A DNA stretch of 6,301 bases from Paracoccaceae bacterium. GTDB lineage: Bacteria; Pseudomonadota; Alphaproteobacteria; Rhodobacterales; Rhodobacteraceae. A model generated the notes under the pieces. It was given only the letters and a program-made list of their open reading frames with translations, made no database searches and was not told where the DNA came from. A program made the position numbers and the translations under genes. Where the stretch lies: assembly GCA_026984895.1 (NCBI GenBank), contig JALSRF010000499.1:1-6301 (forward strand). The letters are read 5' to 3'. Shown in pieces: positions 5,939-6,301 of the stretch. Every line of letters starts with the position of its first letter. Positions within the stretch are counted from its first letter, which is position 1.

Positions 5939-5954
5939 CAACAAGATGTAGTGG
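5939..5954 (+). promoter_or_regulatory. NrdR-box-like site 2
   Basis: The core CAAGATGTAG (5942-5951) fits every strongly conserved position of the NrdR consensus core CwAtATaTwG, failing only at two weak positions, and is followed by the expected TG. NrdR is an ATP-cone repressor of ribonucleotide reductase genes. The box would cover the inferred gyrA transcription start. Confidence 0.45.
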
Positions 5955-5959
5955 ACCCC

Positions 5960-5977
5960 ATGACAGGCGCGCTTTAA
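5960..5977 (+). other. Five-codon leader mini-ORF before gyrA
   Basis: ATG ACA GGC GCG CTT TAA encodes MTGAL and stops one base before the GTG start of gyrA, in a different frame. GGA at 5953-5955 is a poor ribosome binding site only four bases upstream. It may be chance, or it could couple translation to the weakly led gyrA start. Confidence 0.2.
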
Positions 5978-5978
5978 C

Positions 5979-6301
5979 GTGAACGATACGCCAGAACCCC
6001 CGGAAACAACGGCAGAAATGCCTTCTGCAGGTGTGCCGCGCGACGGCCCCTCGATCGACATCGTGGACGAGATGCAGGTCTCGTATCTGGATTACGCGAT
6101 GAGCGTGATCGTCAGCCGCGCCATCCCCGACCTGCGCGACGGGCTGAAACCGGTGCACCGGCGCATCCTTTATGCCATGCACGAGGTCGGCAACACCTTT
6201 GACAAGCCCTACCGCAAATCCTCGCGCCCGGTGGCCGATACCATGGGCAAATACCACCCGCACGGCGACGCGGCGATCTATGACGCGCTGGTGCGCATGG
6301 C
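5979..6301 (+). CDS. gyrA: DNA gyrase subunit A, N-terminal part (cut by window edge)
   Basis: GyrA is the breakage-reunion subunit of gyrase (A2B2), which introduces negative supercoils using ATP. Only 107 complete codons are present. They include the conserved YLDYAMSVIVSRAIPD (36-51), RDGLKPVHRRIL (53-64) and the start of the quinolone-resistance region YHPHGDAAIYD (92-102); the catalytic tyrosine lies beyond the edge. The sequence is gyrase-type rather than ParC-type. The frame is closed by a TGA at 5961-5963, so translation must start downstream. GTG at 5979 gives the MNDTPEPPE opening seen in related GyrA proteins; ATG at 6018 (codon 14) is the alternative. The ribosome binding site is weak (AGG at 5965-5967, 11-nt spacer). 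Ala98 stands at the position of E. coli Ser83, while Asp102 corresponds to Asp87. Confidence 0.96.
   Translation, partial: MNDTPEPPETTAEMPSAGVPRDGPSIDIVDEMQVSYLDYAMSVIVSRAIPDLRDGLKPVHRRILYAMHEVGNTFDKPYRKSSRPVADTMGKYHPHGDAAIYDALVRM

Overview
The window is high-GC DNA typical of an alphaproteobacterium, most likely of the Rhodobacterales. The evidence is the LigA and GyrA protein sequences, a Usg-family gene (known essentially from alphaproteobacteria), and a direct-repeat LexA box of the GTTC-N7-GTTC type described for Rhodobacter relatives. No mobile element, CRISPR array, tRNA or rRNA was seen.

Layout, left to right. Positions 1-388 hold no convincing gene. They contain weak terminator-like hairpins, a possible promoter, and a 12-13 bp tandem repeat directly ahead of ligA. 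Next come ligA (419-2683, NAD-dependent DNA ligase) and recG (2680-4767, fork-reversal helicase), which overlap by four bases and look translationally coupled. About 230 bp without a recognisable gene follow. Then comes a compact unit: a perfect LexA-type operator (4999-5013), an AT-rich promoter-like stretch, a 40-codon gene for a single-span membrane peptide (5074-5196), a structured 3' region, and a strong intrinsic terminator (5340-5377). Short tandem repeats separate this unit from usg, which runs convergently on the minus strand (5515-5784). A 194-bp intergenic region divides usg from the divergent gyrA, which begins at 5979 (GTG) and runs off the right edge.

The theme is DNA replication, repair and topology: ligation, fork rescue, a putative SOS-induced membrane peptide, and gyrase. 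Two regulatory ideas stand out. First, the 40-residue peptide looks like a LexA-controlled small membrane protein, analogous in architecture to SidA of Caulobacter (division inhibitor) or TisB of E. coli (SOS toxin), without visible sequence identity to either. Second, two NrdR-box-like 16-mers separated by exactly 15 bp sit over a candidate gyrA promoter, suggesting that gyrA may be tied to the ribonucleotide-reductase regulator NrdR. Both are inferences from sequence patterns read by eye.
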